DNA from: Flavobacteriaceae bacterium
GTDB lineage: Bacteria > Bacteroidota > Bacteroidia > Flavobacteriales > Flavobacteriaceae
Assembly: GCA_012959395.1 (NCBI GenBank)
Contig: DUDG01000038.1
Location: forward strand, 15,544-62,188
Length of the DNA: 46,645 nucleotides
Reading direction: 5' to 3'
Positions within the stretch are counted from its first letter, which is position 1. Each line of letters opens with the position of its first letter. The translations under genes were made by a program, and so were the position numbers. The notes under the pieces were generated by a model. It had not been told where the DNA came from. It saw nothing but the letters and a program-made list of their open reading frames with translations, and did not search any database. Below, in pieces: positions 17,563 to 26,135 of the stretch.

Positions 17563-19326
17563 TTAAGAGCCATTATAGGCGCCTATATTAGGTTTTTCTG
17601 AATTTGAAACAGAGTTTCCAAAATAATCTCTTCCTCCGTTATTTTGAATAAAATTTTTAGAATCTGTACTTCCATTAATTAAAATACCTTTTCCAATTGC
17701 AGGACTTCCTGGTTGTAATTTATAATCGTCGAGATTTGTAGAACCTGGATTTACTAATTTAGGATCAACAAAAATTTCACTAGAATGATGTTCAAATGCG
17801 GTGTTTGCATCAATGGTGACATTTCCATAATAAAGATTATTTCTAAAAAAATTTAAATCTTTATCATTATCTGTTTTAATATTCATGCTTGCACCCGAAT
17901 TGATATAAATTAAATTATTATAAACAAATGTATCCTCTGTGTTTTCTCTGATAAATATGTCAGGTGACATTGCATCATCTGCATCATCTGTAACAGGGTT
18001 AGTAGTTGGAATATATACGGTATTATTATAAATAAAATTATTCTTTGAACCTATTCTTCTATTTGTTCCGGCAAAATCTGAAACCCAAAATATTTTTCCA
18101 TTATGAGCACCTGTTCTCGTGCCATCACCTATGCTTATGTTATAACGATAGCCGCAATCTAAATTTTCTCCTAATATTTCAACAAAACCTCCAAAATTAT
18201 TTTTACTGAGACAATATTGAATAACGACTCTCTCATTCCCCCAATCAATGTGTGCACCAAAAGAATCTTGAACACCGTATGCTTCTTCGAAAGTACATTT
18301 TTGAACTATAACATCATTGGATGTGAACATCCAAAGACCACTTCCTCTTTCCCACATTCTACTATCCATCATAGAACCTGTTCCTTTAAATGTAGAGTTT
18401 TCTATTAGAACATTTTTTGTTCTAGATAATACAATTCCTGAACCACCAGTGTTATCAAAACTTGAGTTTGTAATAGAAACATTTCTATGGTAATAATCAG
18501 CTTGAGCACTGGGCATTCTGTTCAATATATGGATTCCGTAATGACCTGTTAAACTAATTTCAACATTGTCAATTGTAATTCCATCATAATAATTTATTTC
18601 GGAATCATTATATGACTCAAACCTCATCCCGTAACCCTTATGTTTATGTTTGTCTTCATTTGGTGTTGGATATATATTTGAAATTTTAATATTAGAAACC
18701 TTAAGATGATTTATGTTCTTACCTTCCCCAAACCTTAAAGCTAGCAATCCAAATCGTTCATTTTGGCCATTTCTAGTTGAACCACTCATTAATTTAACGT
18801 CCCCATTAGATTTCTTATGAGATGCTTCGTTCTTAAACTCGAGATTATTTACTTCAATATATTGAACGTTTTCTAAAAATAATGATGCTTGGTAACCATT
18901 CCCATCTATCATAGGTTTATTAGCTGTTCCATAACTTTCAATAATAATTGGGCTTGCAGCACTGCCAGAACCTCTTAATTTAAAATATCCTTTCCATGTA
19001 TCTCCAGTTTTAAAATTAATTTTATCACCTGGAGCAAATGTTATGCTATTAATTTTTCCTAAATTTTTAAATGCATTAGCTTCGGATTTACCATCTTTAG
19101 AGTCGTCTCCACCAGAAAAACTAATATAATATATTGTATTTCCACTTGAAAAAGAATTGGTGTATTTGTCTGGATCTGTTTCGCCATCGGAATTTCCTCC
19201 AGTATTACCTCCTGTGTTTCCATCACCATTATTATTTCCTCCACCTGAAATATCATCTCCACCTGTTGATTCAGAAGAGCAACTTAACGTAATGAAAATC
19301 GATAAAAGTAAAAATCTTAATTTCAT
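17563..19326 (-). CDS. Right-handed parallel beta-helix lipoprotein with Gly/Asn-rich linker (first of a tandem pair)
   Basis: A 587-residue protein with lipobox TLSC (Cys16), followed by a low-complexity Ser/Gly/Asn/Asp tether at about residues 17-55 of the sort found on surface lipoproteins. The helix domain opens with PGDKINFKTGDTWKGYF, then GSGSAASPIII and KPMIDGNG. The core block RGSGLWMF, HIDWGNERVVIQY, GGFVEILGEN and GYRYNISIGDG parallels its downstream paralog. The ending GKPNIGAYNG-type coil is typical of Bacteroidota beta-helix proteins. Probably surface-exposed and acting on the polysaccharide of this locus, either as a lyase, hydrolase or binding protein. Family not assigned. Confidence 0.8.
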   Translation of the reverse strand: MKLRFLLLSIFITLSCSSESTGGDDISGGGNNNGDGNTGGNTGGNSDGETDPDKYTNSFSSGNTIYYISFSGGDDSKDGKSEANAFKNLGKINSITFAPGDKINFKTGDTWKGYFKLRGSGSAASPIIIESYGTANKPMIDGNGYQASLFLENVQYIEVNNLEFKNEASHKKSNGDVKLMSGSTRNGQNERFGLLALRFGEGKNINHLKVSNIKISNIYPTPNEDKHKHKGYGMRFESYNDSEINYYDGITIDNVEISLTGHYGIHILNRMPSAQADYYHRNVSITNSSFDNTGGSGIVLSRTKNVLIENSTFKGTGSMMDSRMWERGSGLWMFTSNDVIVQKCTFEEAYGVQDSFGAHIDWGNERVVIQYCLSKNNFGGFVEILGENLDCGYRYNISIGDGTRTGAHNGKIFWVSDFAGTNRRIGSKNNFIYNNTVYIPTTNPVTDDADDAMSPDIFIRENTEDTFVYNNLIYINSGASMNIKTDNDKDLNFFRNNLYYGNVTIDANTAFEHHSSEIFVDPKLVNPGSTNLDDYKLQPGSPAIGKGILINGSTDSKNFIQNNGGRDYFGNSVSNSEKPNIGAYNGS

Positions 19327-19428
19327 GTTTAACTTTTTAATTCTAATAACGTTAATTTCAAAGTCTAAATTTATATAAAACCTATTGTTTTAATAATTAC
19401 AAATAATTCAAAAATTAGGTTATATAAT

Positions 19429-20958
19429 TTAATGTACATTCAATATTTTCTTGTCATCAGGCCAAGGGACTAAAGTGTTTGTAGATGTTTGAATGGGCAT
19501 TTGTGCATTTACTTTTCTTAAATAATTCCCTAACTCTTTTGATAATTCTTTCAATTTAACCTTTTCAGAACTTGCTAAATTATTAAGCTCGCCAACATCT
19601 TTATTAATATTGAAGAGTTCGAAATTACTGTCTAAATGATAATAGATTAATTTCCAATCTCCTTTTCTTATAACACTTCCAGCAGCAATACCAGGACCAT
19701 TTCCTCCCCAATTGTTAGGGTAGTGCCAAAAAAATGATCTGTCGTTTGGAATTTCTATTTCCCCCTTTAATAAAGAAGTAAAACTTATACCATCAACATT
19801 CTGAACGGTTTTGTAGTTATTAATTTGTGCCATCTCTAAAACTGTCGAAAAAAAATCTTCTATAATTACAGGTTTATTTGTTGTACTTGCTTTCTTAGTC
19901 TTTCCAGGCCATTTTACTATCATTGGTTCTCTTATTCCACCTTCGTATAAGGAACCTTTGCCGCTTTTAAGTGGTTTATTATGCGTATGTTTTTCTCCTC
20001 CTCTTGCATGAGCACTTAATCCTCCATTATCAGACATGAATAATATTATAGTATTATCACTAATTCCTTTTTTATTCAGATGATTCATTAAATCCCCAAG
20101 ACTTTTATCCATTCCTTCAATCATTGAAGCGTATTTAGCTTCAATAGAATCCAATCCTTTGTTTAAATAATTTTGTTCAAATCGTGAGTCTCCTTGAATT
20201 GGGGTATGGACTGCATAATGTGCCATATATAAAAAAAAGGGCTTTTTATCATCAATACTTTTATCTATTTCTAAAATCGCTTCATTAGTTAAAGCTTCAC
20301 TTAAAAAAATATCTTTACCGTGATATTTCTCTAATCCCGGAACATCCCATATTTTTTCAATTCTCCTTTTGTTTTGGAAATTTTTTAAACCATAATAACT
20401 TCCAGGTGCACCAGCTGCATGCCCAGCAATATTAACTTCAAACCCTAAACTTAATGGATTTGCTCCTGGTGTAGTTAAAGCACCAAAGTGAGCTTTTCCA
20501 ACGTGAATGGTTTTGTAGTTGTTGTTTTTTAGAATTTGTGGAAGAGGCGTGATGTGAATAGAATTTTCAATAGAATCTATTGGTTGAGCACCATTCATAT
20601 TCCACCTAGGGATTTGCAAACCTACTGGGTCTTTTTCCATAGAAATATTTCTTCTTAACGTCCAATTAGTCACTCGATGTCTTGCAGCATTCATTCCAGA
20701 AATTAAACTAACTCTAGTAGGGGTACAAACCGGTGTAGAGTAAGCCTGGGTAAATTTCATTCCTTCTGAAGCTAAACGCTCCATATTTGGAGTTTTGTAT
20801 ATTCTGTTAAAATTTGTTTTTTCTTTCCAAAAAGGCACAGAAGTGTCTTGCCAACCCATATCATCTACCAAAAAAATAATAATATTTGGTTTTTGAGTAG
20901 TTTTACAAGAAAGGATAGATATTAGAATTATAATTGAGATTATTTTTGTAAAATTCAT
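19429..20958 (-). CDS. S1 family sulfatase lipoprotein (CTPTR)
   Basis: A 509-residue formylglycine-dependent sulfatase with lipobox SILSC (Cys18). The first metal ligands are in FLVDDMGWQD (Asp32, Asp33). The maturation motif is CTPTR at residues 78-82 (Cys78 becomes formylglycine), followed by the family continuation SLISGMNAARHR. FMSDNGG and the KSGKGSLYEGGIREP segment complete the site. The WQDTSVPFW insertion after the metal ligands suggests a distinct S1 subfamily from the other five, but the subfamily was not assigned. It would remove sulfate esters in the periplasm or at the surface. It is divergent from the cassette starting at 21329 and lies upstream of the beta-helix pair. Confidence 0.93.
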   Translation of the reverse strand: MNFTKIISIIILISILSCKTTQKPNIIIFLVDDMGWQDTSVPFWKEKTNFNRIYKTPNMERLASEGMKFTQAYSTPVCTPTRVSLISGMNAARHRVTNWTLRRNISMEKDPVGLQIPRWNMNGAQPIDSIENSIHITPLPQILKNNNYKTIHVGKAHFGALTTPGANPLSLGFEVNIAGHAAGAPGSYYGLKNFQNKRRIEKIWDVPGLEKYHGKDIFLSEALTNEAILEIDKSIDDKKPFFLYMAHYAVHTPIQGDSRFEQNYLNKGLDSIEAKYASMIEGMDKSLGDLMNHLNKKGISDNTIILFMSDNGGLSAHARGGEKHTHNKPLKSGKGSLYEGGIREPMIVKWPGKTKKASTTNKPVIIEDFFSTVLEMAQINNYKTVQNVDGISFTSLLKGEIEIPNDRSFFWHYPNNWGGNGPGIAAGSVIRKGDWKLIYYHLDSNFELFNINKDVGELNNLASSEKVKLKELSKELGNYLRKVNAQMPIQTSTNTLVPWPDDKKILNVH

Positions 20959-21004
20959 AATAGATTATTAATTATATTATAAACAAATATCCTAAATTTT
21001 TAAC

Positions 21005-21037
21005 GATTTGTATTACAATTACTGTCATTTACAAATC
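21005..21037. repeat. Inverted repeat, 8-base arms with 17-base spacer
   Basis: GATTTGTA at 21005-21012 and TACAAATC at 21030-21037, perfectly complementary. It lies about 47 bases upstream of the sulfatase ATG at 20958, a plausible position for a regulator site or promoter element on that strand. Confidence 0.4.
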
Positions 21038-21254
21038 ATAAATTATCATGTTTAAAGAATTGTTAAGGTAATTAATGTTTGTAAGATGTTAATGTTAGAT
21101 TTTTTTTTTAATCAAAGGATAGTACTTTTAAAATATTAGATCATTTAAGAATGAATTTTAAATAAAGATTATGAAAAATTGTATAAGCATTTTAAGATTA
21201 TTGTAAGCAAAGTCAAGAATTTAATGTAACCCATTGTTAATTTCTGGTTTAAAC

Positions 21255-21271
21255 TAGATAATTTTTATCTA
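21255..21271. promoter_or_regulatory. Candidate operator: 7-3-7 palindrome
   Basis: TAGATAA-TTT-TTATCTA is a perfect 17-base palindrome, 57 bases before the ATG at 21329. Its size fits a dimeric helix-turn-helix repressor site, and no such repressor gene is in the window. Confidence 0.4.
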
Positions 21272-21284
21272 AAGTTTTAATAAT

Positions 21285-21303
21285 AAGTAAAGTAGGTTTA
21301 CTT
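21285..21303. promoter_or_regulatory. Candidate operator or leader hairpin: 7-5-7 palindrome
   Basis: AAGTAAA-GTAGG-TTTACTT is a perfect inverted repeat ending 25 bases before the ATG at 21329. It could be an operator or a short hairpin in the mRNA leader of the cassette. Confidence 0.4.
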
Positions 21304-21328
21304 TTAAATGAATTAAACTATTTAAGTT

Positions 21329-21637
21329 ATGTATAAGCACGTTGTTTTTTTGAAACTCAAAGATGATGTTAATGGTATGTCTAAAAAAGAATTAACTGTA
21401 GAGGTTAAAAAGCGTTTAGATGAATTGCCTTTTCATATTCCCGAAATTATATCTTACGAAACTGCAATTAACATTGGAGACTATGGAGCATCATTTTTTG
21501 ATGTTAGTGTTATTTCAGTTTTTAAAAGTAAAGATGAATTTTGGAAATACACAAAATATCTTATTCATGATAAGGTTGTTGATTTTATTAAATCTGTTCA
21601 ATTGGATGAGTATATTGTTGATTATGAATTAGACTAG
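21329..21637 (+). CDS. Dabb family (stress-responsive A/B barrel) protein
   Basis: A 102-residue cytosolic protein with the Dabb opening MYKHVVFLKLKDD and the ferredoxin-like alternation of strands and helices: KELTVEVKKRLDELP helix, YETAINIG strand, FDVSVISVFKS strand, and the HDKVVDFIKSV helix near the end. Dabb-domain proteins form dimeric alpha/beta barrels, and some act as small-molecule decarboxylases, lyases or isomerases. It is the first gene of a five-gene run with an enolase-superfamily enzyme, so it may handle a sugar acid or lactone, but no catalytic residue proves this. The stop is 71 bases before the next gene. Confidence 0.8.
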   Translation: MYKHVVFLKLKDDVNGMSKKELTVEVKKRLDELPFHIPEIISYETAINIGDYGASFFDVSVISVFKSKDEFWKYTKYLIHDKVVDFIKSVQLDEYIVDYELD

Positions 21638-21708
21638 TTTTTACAAAATATTAAAGTAATAATTGCTTAACTTATGGTAATTTAAGTCTTAGCAATAAAT
21701 CATTTTAT

Positions 21709-22848
21709 ATGATTATAGAAAAAATAGAAACGTACATTTTAAAAGACACATTATCTAAAAGTTTTTTCTTTTCTCAATGGGAATATTCAGAAAGATGTAT
21801 TTGTGTTGTAAAAGTTACCACATCTGATGGACATTATGGTTGGGGCGAAGGGTATGGACCAGCATCAGTTTTAGAAGCAGGTATTAATTTTTTAAAACCA
21901 ATAGTCTTAAATAAGAATCCATTAGAAAACGAAGTGATTTGGAGTGAAATGTATAGGAAAACTTTAGATTTTGCTCGTCGTGGTATCCTAGTGGCATCAA
22001 TGAGTGCTATTGATATTGCTCTTTGGGATTTAAAAGGGAAAATTTTAAACTTACCTGTATCTCTACTTCTAGGTGGGGTATATAGAAAAAAAATAAAACC
22101 TTATGCAACTGGACTGTATTTTTCAGATCGAAATAATCCTTCAAAAGATTTTGACGAAGAAGCAGCTAATTATGTATCTCAAGGCTTCAAAGCTATTAAA
22201 ATGAAGGTAGGATTAGGGGTTGATTTAGATTTCAAACATGTTAAAAGAATGCGAGAGGTTATAGGCGATGATATTCAGCTTATGGTAGATTCTAACCATG
22301 CGTATTCGTTAAGTGAAGCAATTGCTTTAGCAAAGAAAATAGAACCTTTTAACATTTCTTGGTTTGAAGAGCCTATTTCTCCAGAGTATTATGAACAGTA
22401 TAACGAGTTAAGAAACAAAACTACTATTCCAATATCTGGTGGAGAGTGTGAATATTTACGTTTTGGATTTCATCAATTATTAAAAAACAAATCTGTTGAT
22501 ATAATTCAACCTGATATTTGTGCAAGTGGTGGTTTAACTGAAGCTAAAAGAATTGCAGCATTAGCTAGTACTTATGGCGTAGACGTTATTCCTCATACAT
22601 GGGGAACATCAATCGGGATACACGTAGCGCTTCATTTTATTTCAAATCTAGAGTTAATGCCTGGTAGAATGATGGTTCCGGATTTTTTAATTGAATACGA
22701 TCAAACAGAAAATGTTCTTCGTGATAAATTAACATTCCCTTCCTTAGTAATGAAAGATGGAATGATTGAAGTTCCAACTGGACCAGGTCTTGGTATGGAT
22801 GTAAATGAAGATATATTAAAAAAGTATTCTATTTCAAGAAGTTTATAA
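21709..22848 (+). CDS. Enolase-superfamily sugar-acid dehydratase (mandelate racemase subgroup)
   Basis: A 379-residue protein with the full MR/MLE active site: the KMK pair at about Lys164/Lys166, metal ligands Asp194 (MVDSNH), Glu220 (WFEEP) and Glu246 (GGECE), and the Asp269-His296 dyad (QPDI and PHTWG). These numbers are nearly those of mandelate racemase. Both a Lys and a His base are present, as in acid-sugar dehydratases of the MR subgroup. Expected reaction: loss of water from an aldonate such as fuconate, rhamnonate or galactonate to give the 2-keto-3-deoxy acid. The neighbours (aldehyde dehydrogenase, HpcH aldolase, RhaT-type carrier) point to a 6-deoxyhexonate. Exact substrate not determined. 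Confidence 0.88.
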   Translation: MIIEKIETYILKDTLSKSFFFSQWEYSERCICVVKVTTSDGHYGWGEGYGPASVLEAGINFLKPIVLNKNPLENEVIWSEMYRKTLDFARRGILVASMSAIDIALWDLKGKILNLPVSLLLGGVYRKKIKPYATGLYFSDRNNPSKDFDEEAANYVSQGFKAIKMKVGLGVDLDFKHVKRMREVIGDDIQLMVDSNHAYSLSEAIALAKKIEPFNISWFEEPISPEYYEQYNELRNKTTIPISGGECEYLRFGFHQLLKNKSVDIIQPDICASGGLTEAKRIAALASTYGVDVIPHTWGTSIGIHVALHFISNLELMPGRMMVPDFLIEYDQTENVLRDKLTFPSLVMKDGMIEVPTGPGLGMDVNEDILKKYSISRSL

Positions 22849-22863
22849 AACAATATTTCTATT

Positions 22864-24309
22864 ATGAAGACTCAAAATTTTGGATATAAAAAACTTTATA
22901 TTAATGGGGAGCTAGTAGACTCTATAAATAAAAAAAGAATTAAAGTAATATGCCCTGCTACAGGGAAAGCTATTGCTGAAATTGCTGAAGCTGGAAAGGA
23001 AGATGCTGAAAAAGCTTTGGAATCTGCTCAAAAAGGTTTTAAATATTGGTCCAAATTAACCTTGTCAGAAAGAAGTAGTTGGATGTCTAAATTAAGAGTT
23101 GCTATTTTAGATAAAGAAGCAGAATTGCGTTCAGCCATTATTCATGAAATGGGAAAAACATACGCTGGATCATATGAAGATATTGAAGCGTTGGTAAATT
23201 CTCTAGATTGGTATCCAAATGCCATGAAAAACTTAAGAGAAGAACAAATTCCTGACTATGAAAACACACATACACATAAAATGATTCAACAACCAGCTGG
23301 TGTGGCTATTGCTTATTTAGCATGGAATTTTCCTTTATTGAATGTTGGTTTTAAATTAGGTCCAGCATTAGCTTCAGGATGTTCTATTATTATAAAACCT
23401 TCTGATTTGTCGCCTTTATCAACTTATATGTTAGGTGAAATTTTATATGATATTAATTTCCCTGCGGGAGTTGTAAATATTTTAACAGGGCCAAATAGTG
23501 AAGTGGCGACAACCATGACTAAAAGTAAAATTCCAGCAATACTAACTATGATTGGCTCTACTGCAACAGGAAAAAAAATAATTGCCGATAGTACAACGTC
23601 CATAAAAAAATTAGGAATGGAGCTAGGGGGTAATGCTCCATTTATCATTTTTGATGATGCTGATTTTGAAAAAGCTTTGGATCTTGCAATTGGTTTAAAA
23701 TTTGGAAATACGGGACAAATTTGTGTTGCTGCAAACAGGATTTTTGTTCATAAAAATATTCATGATAAATTTCTAAATGCATATATAAAAAGAGCTTCTA
23801 AACTAAAACTTGGTTTTGGTGTTGAAGAAACACCTGATATGGGCCCTTTAATTACTAGAAATGACAGAGACAGAATGTTTGATTTAATAGATGATGCTAT
23901 CAGTAAAGGTGCTACTATAGAATACGGAGGAAAAATTCCTAAAGGATTAGAAAACGGAAATTGGATTCAGCCTACTGTAATTTCTGGAATGACAACAGAC
24001 ATGAGGTTATTTACAGAAGAAACTTTTGGGCCAATTGCACCTATTATGAGTTTTGATTCTGATGATGAAGTTTTAGAAATGGCTAATGATACAGAATATG
24101 GATTGGCATCATATATATTTACTAATAATCACCAAAGAATTCAGCGTTTTACAGAGGATTTACAATTTGGAGAGATTCAAATAAATGGTGTAAAATACTC
24201 AATATATCTTCCCCATGGTGGCATTAAGAATAGTGGCTTAGGACACGATTGTTCTCACTTAGCTTTAAATAATTATTTAATTAAAAAAAGAGTTTCAATA
24301 GCTTTATAA
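22864..24309 (+). CDS. NAD(P)-dependent aldehyde dehydrogenase
   Basis: A 481-residue ALDH-superfamily enzyme. The visible catalytic residues are Glu253 in ELGGNAP and Cys287 in GNTGQICVAANR. The cofactor Lys is at about 178 in IKPSDLSP, and GSTATGKKI forms the nucleotide-binding turn. Overall it is closest in style to the succinate-semialdehyde/lactaldehyde group. In this cassette the best role is oxidation of lactaldehyde, made by the downstream aldolase, to lactate. 2-Ketoglutarate semialdehyde or another semialdehyde cannot be excluded. It starts 15 bases after the dehydratase and ends one base before the aldolase ATG, so it is almost surely in the same operon. Confidence 0.88.
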   Translation: MKTQNFGYKKLYINGELVDSINKKRIKVICPATGKAIAEIAEAGKEDAEKALESAQKGFKYWSKLTLSERSSWMSKLRVAILDKEAELRSAIIHEMGKTYAGSYEDIEALVNSLDWYPNAMKNLREEQIPDYENTHTHKMIQQPAGVAIAYLAWNFPLLNVGFKLGPALASGCSIIIKPSDLSPLSTYMLGEILYDINFPAGVVNILTGPNSEVATTMTKSKIPAILTMIGSTATGKKIIADSTTSIKKLGMELGGNAPFIIFDDADFEKALDLAIGLKFGNTGQICVAANRIFVHKNIHDKFLNAYIKRASKLKLGFGVEETPDMGPLITRNDRDRMFDLIDDAISKGATIEYGGKIPKGLENGNWIQPTVISGMTTDMRLFTEETFGPIAPIMSFDSDDEVLEMANDTEYGLASYIFTNNHQRIQRFTEDLQFGEIQINGVKYSIYLPHGGIKNSGLGHDCSHLALNNYLIKKRVSIAL

Positions 24310-24310
24310 T

Positions 24311-25075
24311 ATGTTGAAAAACAATTTAAAATCAAAACTTTTGAAAGGCGAATCTGTTTTCGGGCCTTTTTGTAAACTACAAGATTCCAGTGTAGTAGAA
24401 ATAGCTGCTCTAGCTGGTTTTGATTTTGTCATTTTAGATATGGAACATGGGCCTTTTAGCGTGGAAAGTGTTCAAGATCTCAAACGGGCTGCAGAAGCCA
24501 GAGGCATTGAAGTAGTTGTGCGAGTAACCGAAAATAACCCCTCAAATATATTACGTATTCTTGATATAGGTGTAAATTCAATTCAAGTTCCTCAAGTGAT
24601 CACAACTGTAGATGCCCAAAAAGTAATTAATGCAAGCTATTTCTACCCCAAGGGAGAACGCGGTATGTGTAGGTATGTTCGAGCAGCTTCATATACACAA
24701 ACAAACAAGAAAATCCATTTTTCTTCTGCCAATTCAGACATATTAACAATTGTACACATTGAGGGTATTGAAGGATTTAATAATTTGACTAAAATGGTAA
24801 TCCTTGACGGGATTGATGTTATTTTTTTAGGCCCCTATGACTTGTCGCAGTCTTGTGGTGTTCCAGGTGAAATAGACCATCCAGAAGTGGTTAACAAAAT
24901 GAAGCTAGCCGTTGAAATGGCAAAAGAGCATAATAAGATTATTGGCACTTTCTGTGAAAGCGTCAAAGATGCACATAAGTGGCGTGACCTAGGAGTACAA
25001 TATATTGCCTATTCGGTTGACGTGGGCATCATATACAACAAATATTCTGAAATTGTAAAACAACTTAATAGTTAA
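24311..25075 (+). CDS. HpcH/HpaI family 2-keto-3-deoxy sugar-acid aldolase
   Basis: A 254-residue class II pyruvate aldolase. Visible residues are the base in LDMEHGP (His46), Arg71 in VVVRV, the metal ligands Glu151 (HIEG) and Asp177 (LGPYDLS), and the KGERGMCRY segment. These positions sit within two or three residues of those in YfaU/HpaI (His49, Arg74, Glu153, Asp179), as far as they are remembered. YfaU cleaves 2-keto-3-deoxy-L-rhamnonate to pyruvate and lactaldehyde, and a fuconate-derived analogue would do likewise. Base composition looks richer in GC than its neighbours: about 39% in a hand-counted 240-base sample (24481-24720), versus about 32% in 120 bases of the aldehyde dehydrogenase gene. 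Confidence 0.88.
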   Translation: MLKNNLKSKLLKGESVFGPFCKLQDSSVVEIAALAGFDFVILDMEHGPFSVESVQDLKRAAEARGIEVVVRVTENNPSNILRILDIGVNSIQVPQVITTVDAQKVINASYFYPKGERGMCRYVRAASYTQTNKKIHFSSANSDILTIVHIEGIEGFNNLTKMVILDGIDVIFLGPYDLSQSCGVPGEIDHPEVVNKMKLAVEMAKEHNKIIGTFCESVKDAHKWRDLGVQYIAYSVDVGIIYNKYSEIVKQLNS

Positions 25076-25086
25076 AATATAAACTT

Positions 25087-26112
25087 ATGGAGTCAATTAT
25101 ATTACCGTTTTTACTGATTATTATTGCCAGTGTTTTTCAAGGTTCATTTGGTCTAGGTATGAAATACATGGCACCTTTAAGGTGGGAGTCATGGTGGCTT
25201 ATTCACGTAACAATTGCAATGATCATTTTACCAATGACTTGGGCTTTTTTAGTTGTACCAGATTTAGGGGAAGTTTTAAGTATATCTTTTTCAGATCCAA
25301 CTATGCAAAGTGTCGTTTATATGGCAATGTTTTTTGGATTTCTTTGGGGAATAGGTGGTATTTTATTTGGAGTAAGCGTTCCTTATATTGGTTTGTCATT
25401 AACCATGGGGATAGTAATGGGATTAGCTGGTTCTATAGGAGCATTAATTCCTTTGCTTCAAATGGAAAATGCAACAACTACTCCTCAATTTCCATACATA
25501 ATTATTGGCTTAGCTATTTCTATTTTGGGGGTTGCTATTACAGCTAAAGCGGGAATTGATAAAGATAAAATGACCTCACAAACATCTGGTGAGAAATCAA
25601 ATATTGTCAAAGGAATCTTAATTGCGGTATCATGTGGTGTTTTATCCGCTTTGTTAAATGTTGGTTTTGTTAAAGCTGCACCTATTGCGAAATTAGCAGA
25701 AGAGATGGGTGCTATAGATAGAAATGCAAGCTTAGCTGCTTGGGTTGTTGTATTAATTGGGGCTTTTGCTATGAATGCTGGCTATGCTGTTTTTTTACTA
25801 TTTAAAAATAAATCATGGAGTTCTTTTAAAATACAAGGCTCTTCAAAATCATATAGGTGGGCTATTTTAGCAAGTGTTTTTTGGTTTGGAGCATTAGGTA
25901 TTTATGGTCAAGGAGCAGCTTTAATTGGACCTATAGGGGGAGTTATTGGATGGCCAATGCTTTTAGGGTTATCTCTAATTATAAGTAATTTTTGGGCTTA
26001 TAGAGCAGGTGAGTGGAGTGGAGCAAAAAAACCATTTAACTTATTATTAGTTGGTTTAATTATACTTATTGGATCAAGTATAATTCTAGGTTATTCTAAT
26101 TCTGTAATTTAG
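25087..26112 (+). CDS. rhaT: RhaT-family sugar/H+ symporter
   Basis: A 341-residue inner-membrane protein with about ten transmembrane helices, equal in length to E. coli L-rhamnose/H+ symporter RhaT (344). Family features include the GMKYMAPLRWESWW segment after helix 1, FGFLWGIGGILFGVSVPYIGLSL, and GWPMLLGLSLIISNFWAYRAGEW near the C-terminus. The symbol marks family membership. Since the locus also suggests fucose, the carried sugar could be either L-rhamnose or L-fucose, or a related acid. It is the last gene of the cassette, 11 bases after the aldolase, and ends before a strong symmetric terminator. Confidence 0.85.
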   Translation: MESIILPFLLIIIASVFQGSFGLGMKYMAPLRWESWWLIHVTIAMIILPMTWAFLVVPDLGEVLSISFSDPTMQSVVYMAMFFGFLWGIGGILFGVSVPYIGLSLTMGIVMGLAGSIGALIPLLQMENATTTPQFPYIIIGLAISILGVAITAKAGIDKDKMTSQTSGEKSNIVKGILIAVSCGVLSALLNVGFVKAAPIAKLAEEMGAIDRNASLAAWVVVLIGAFAMNAGYAVFLLFKNKSWSSFKIQGSSKSYRWAILASVFWFGALGIYGQGAALIGPIGGVIGWPMLLGLSLIISNFWAYRAGEWSGAKKPFNLLLVGLIILIGSSIILGYSNSVI

Positions 26113-26135
26113 AAATACCCGTTAACCTTAAAATA

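Larger units (their letters stand above)
20959..21328. promoter_or_regulatory. 370-base divergent regulatory region
   Basis: No ORF of substance was seen here. The region separates a minus-strand sulfatase from the plus-strand sugar-acid cassette, so both promoters must lie within it or close by. It holds three perfect inverted repeats (21005-21037, 21255-21271 and 21285-21303, listed separately). No clear Bacteroidota -33/-7 pair could be placed with confidence. Confidence 0.6.

Noticed and set aside
19157-19378. Pro/Ser-rich plus-strand ORF opposite the beta-helix lipoprotein
   Set aside because: Its composition is the mirror of the Gly/Asn-rich linker on the minus strand, so it is a shadow of a real gene.
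20959-21328. Small unannotated gene in the divergent gap
   Set aside because: No frame holds a plausible coding stretch, and the region is rich in inverted repeats instead.
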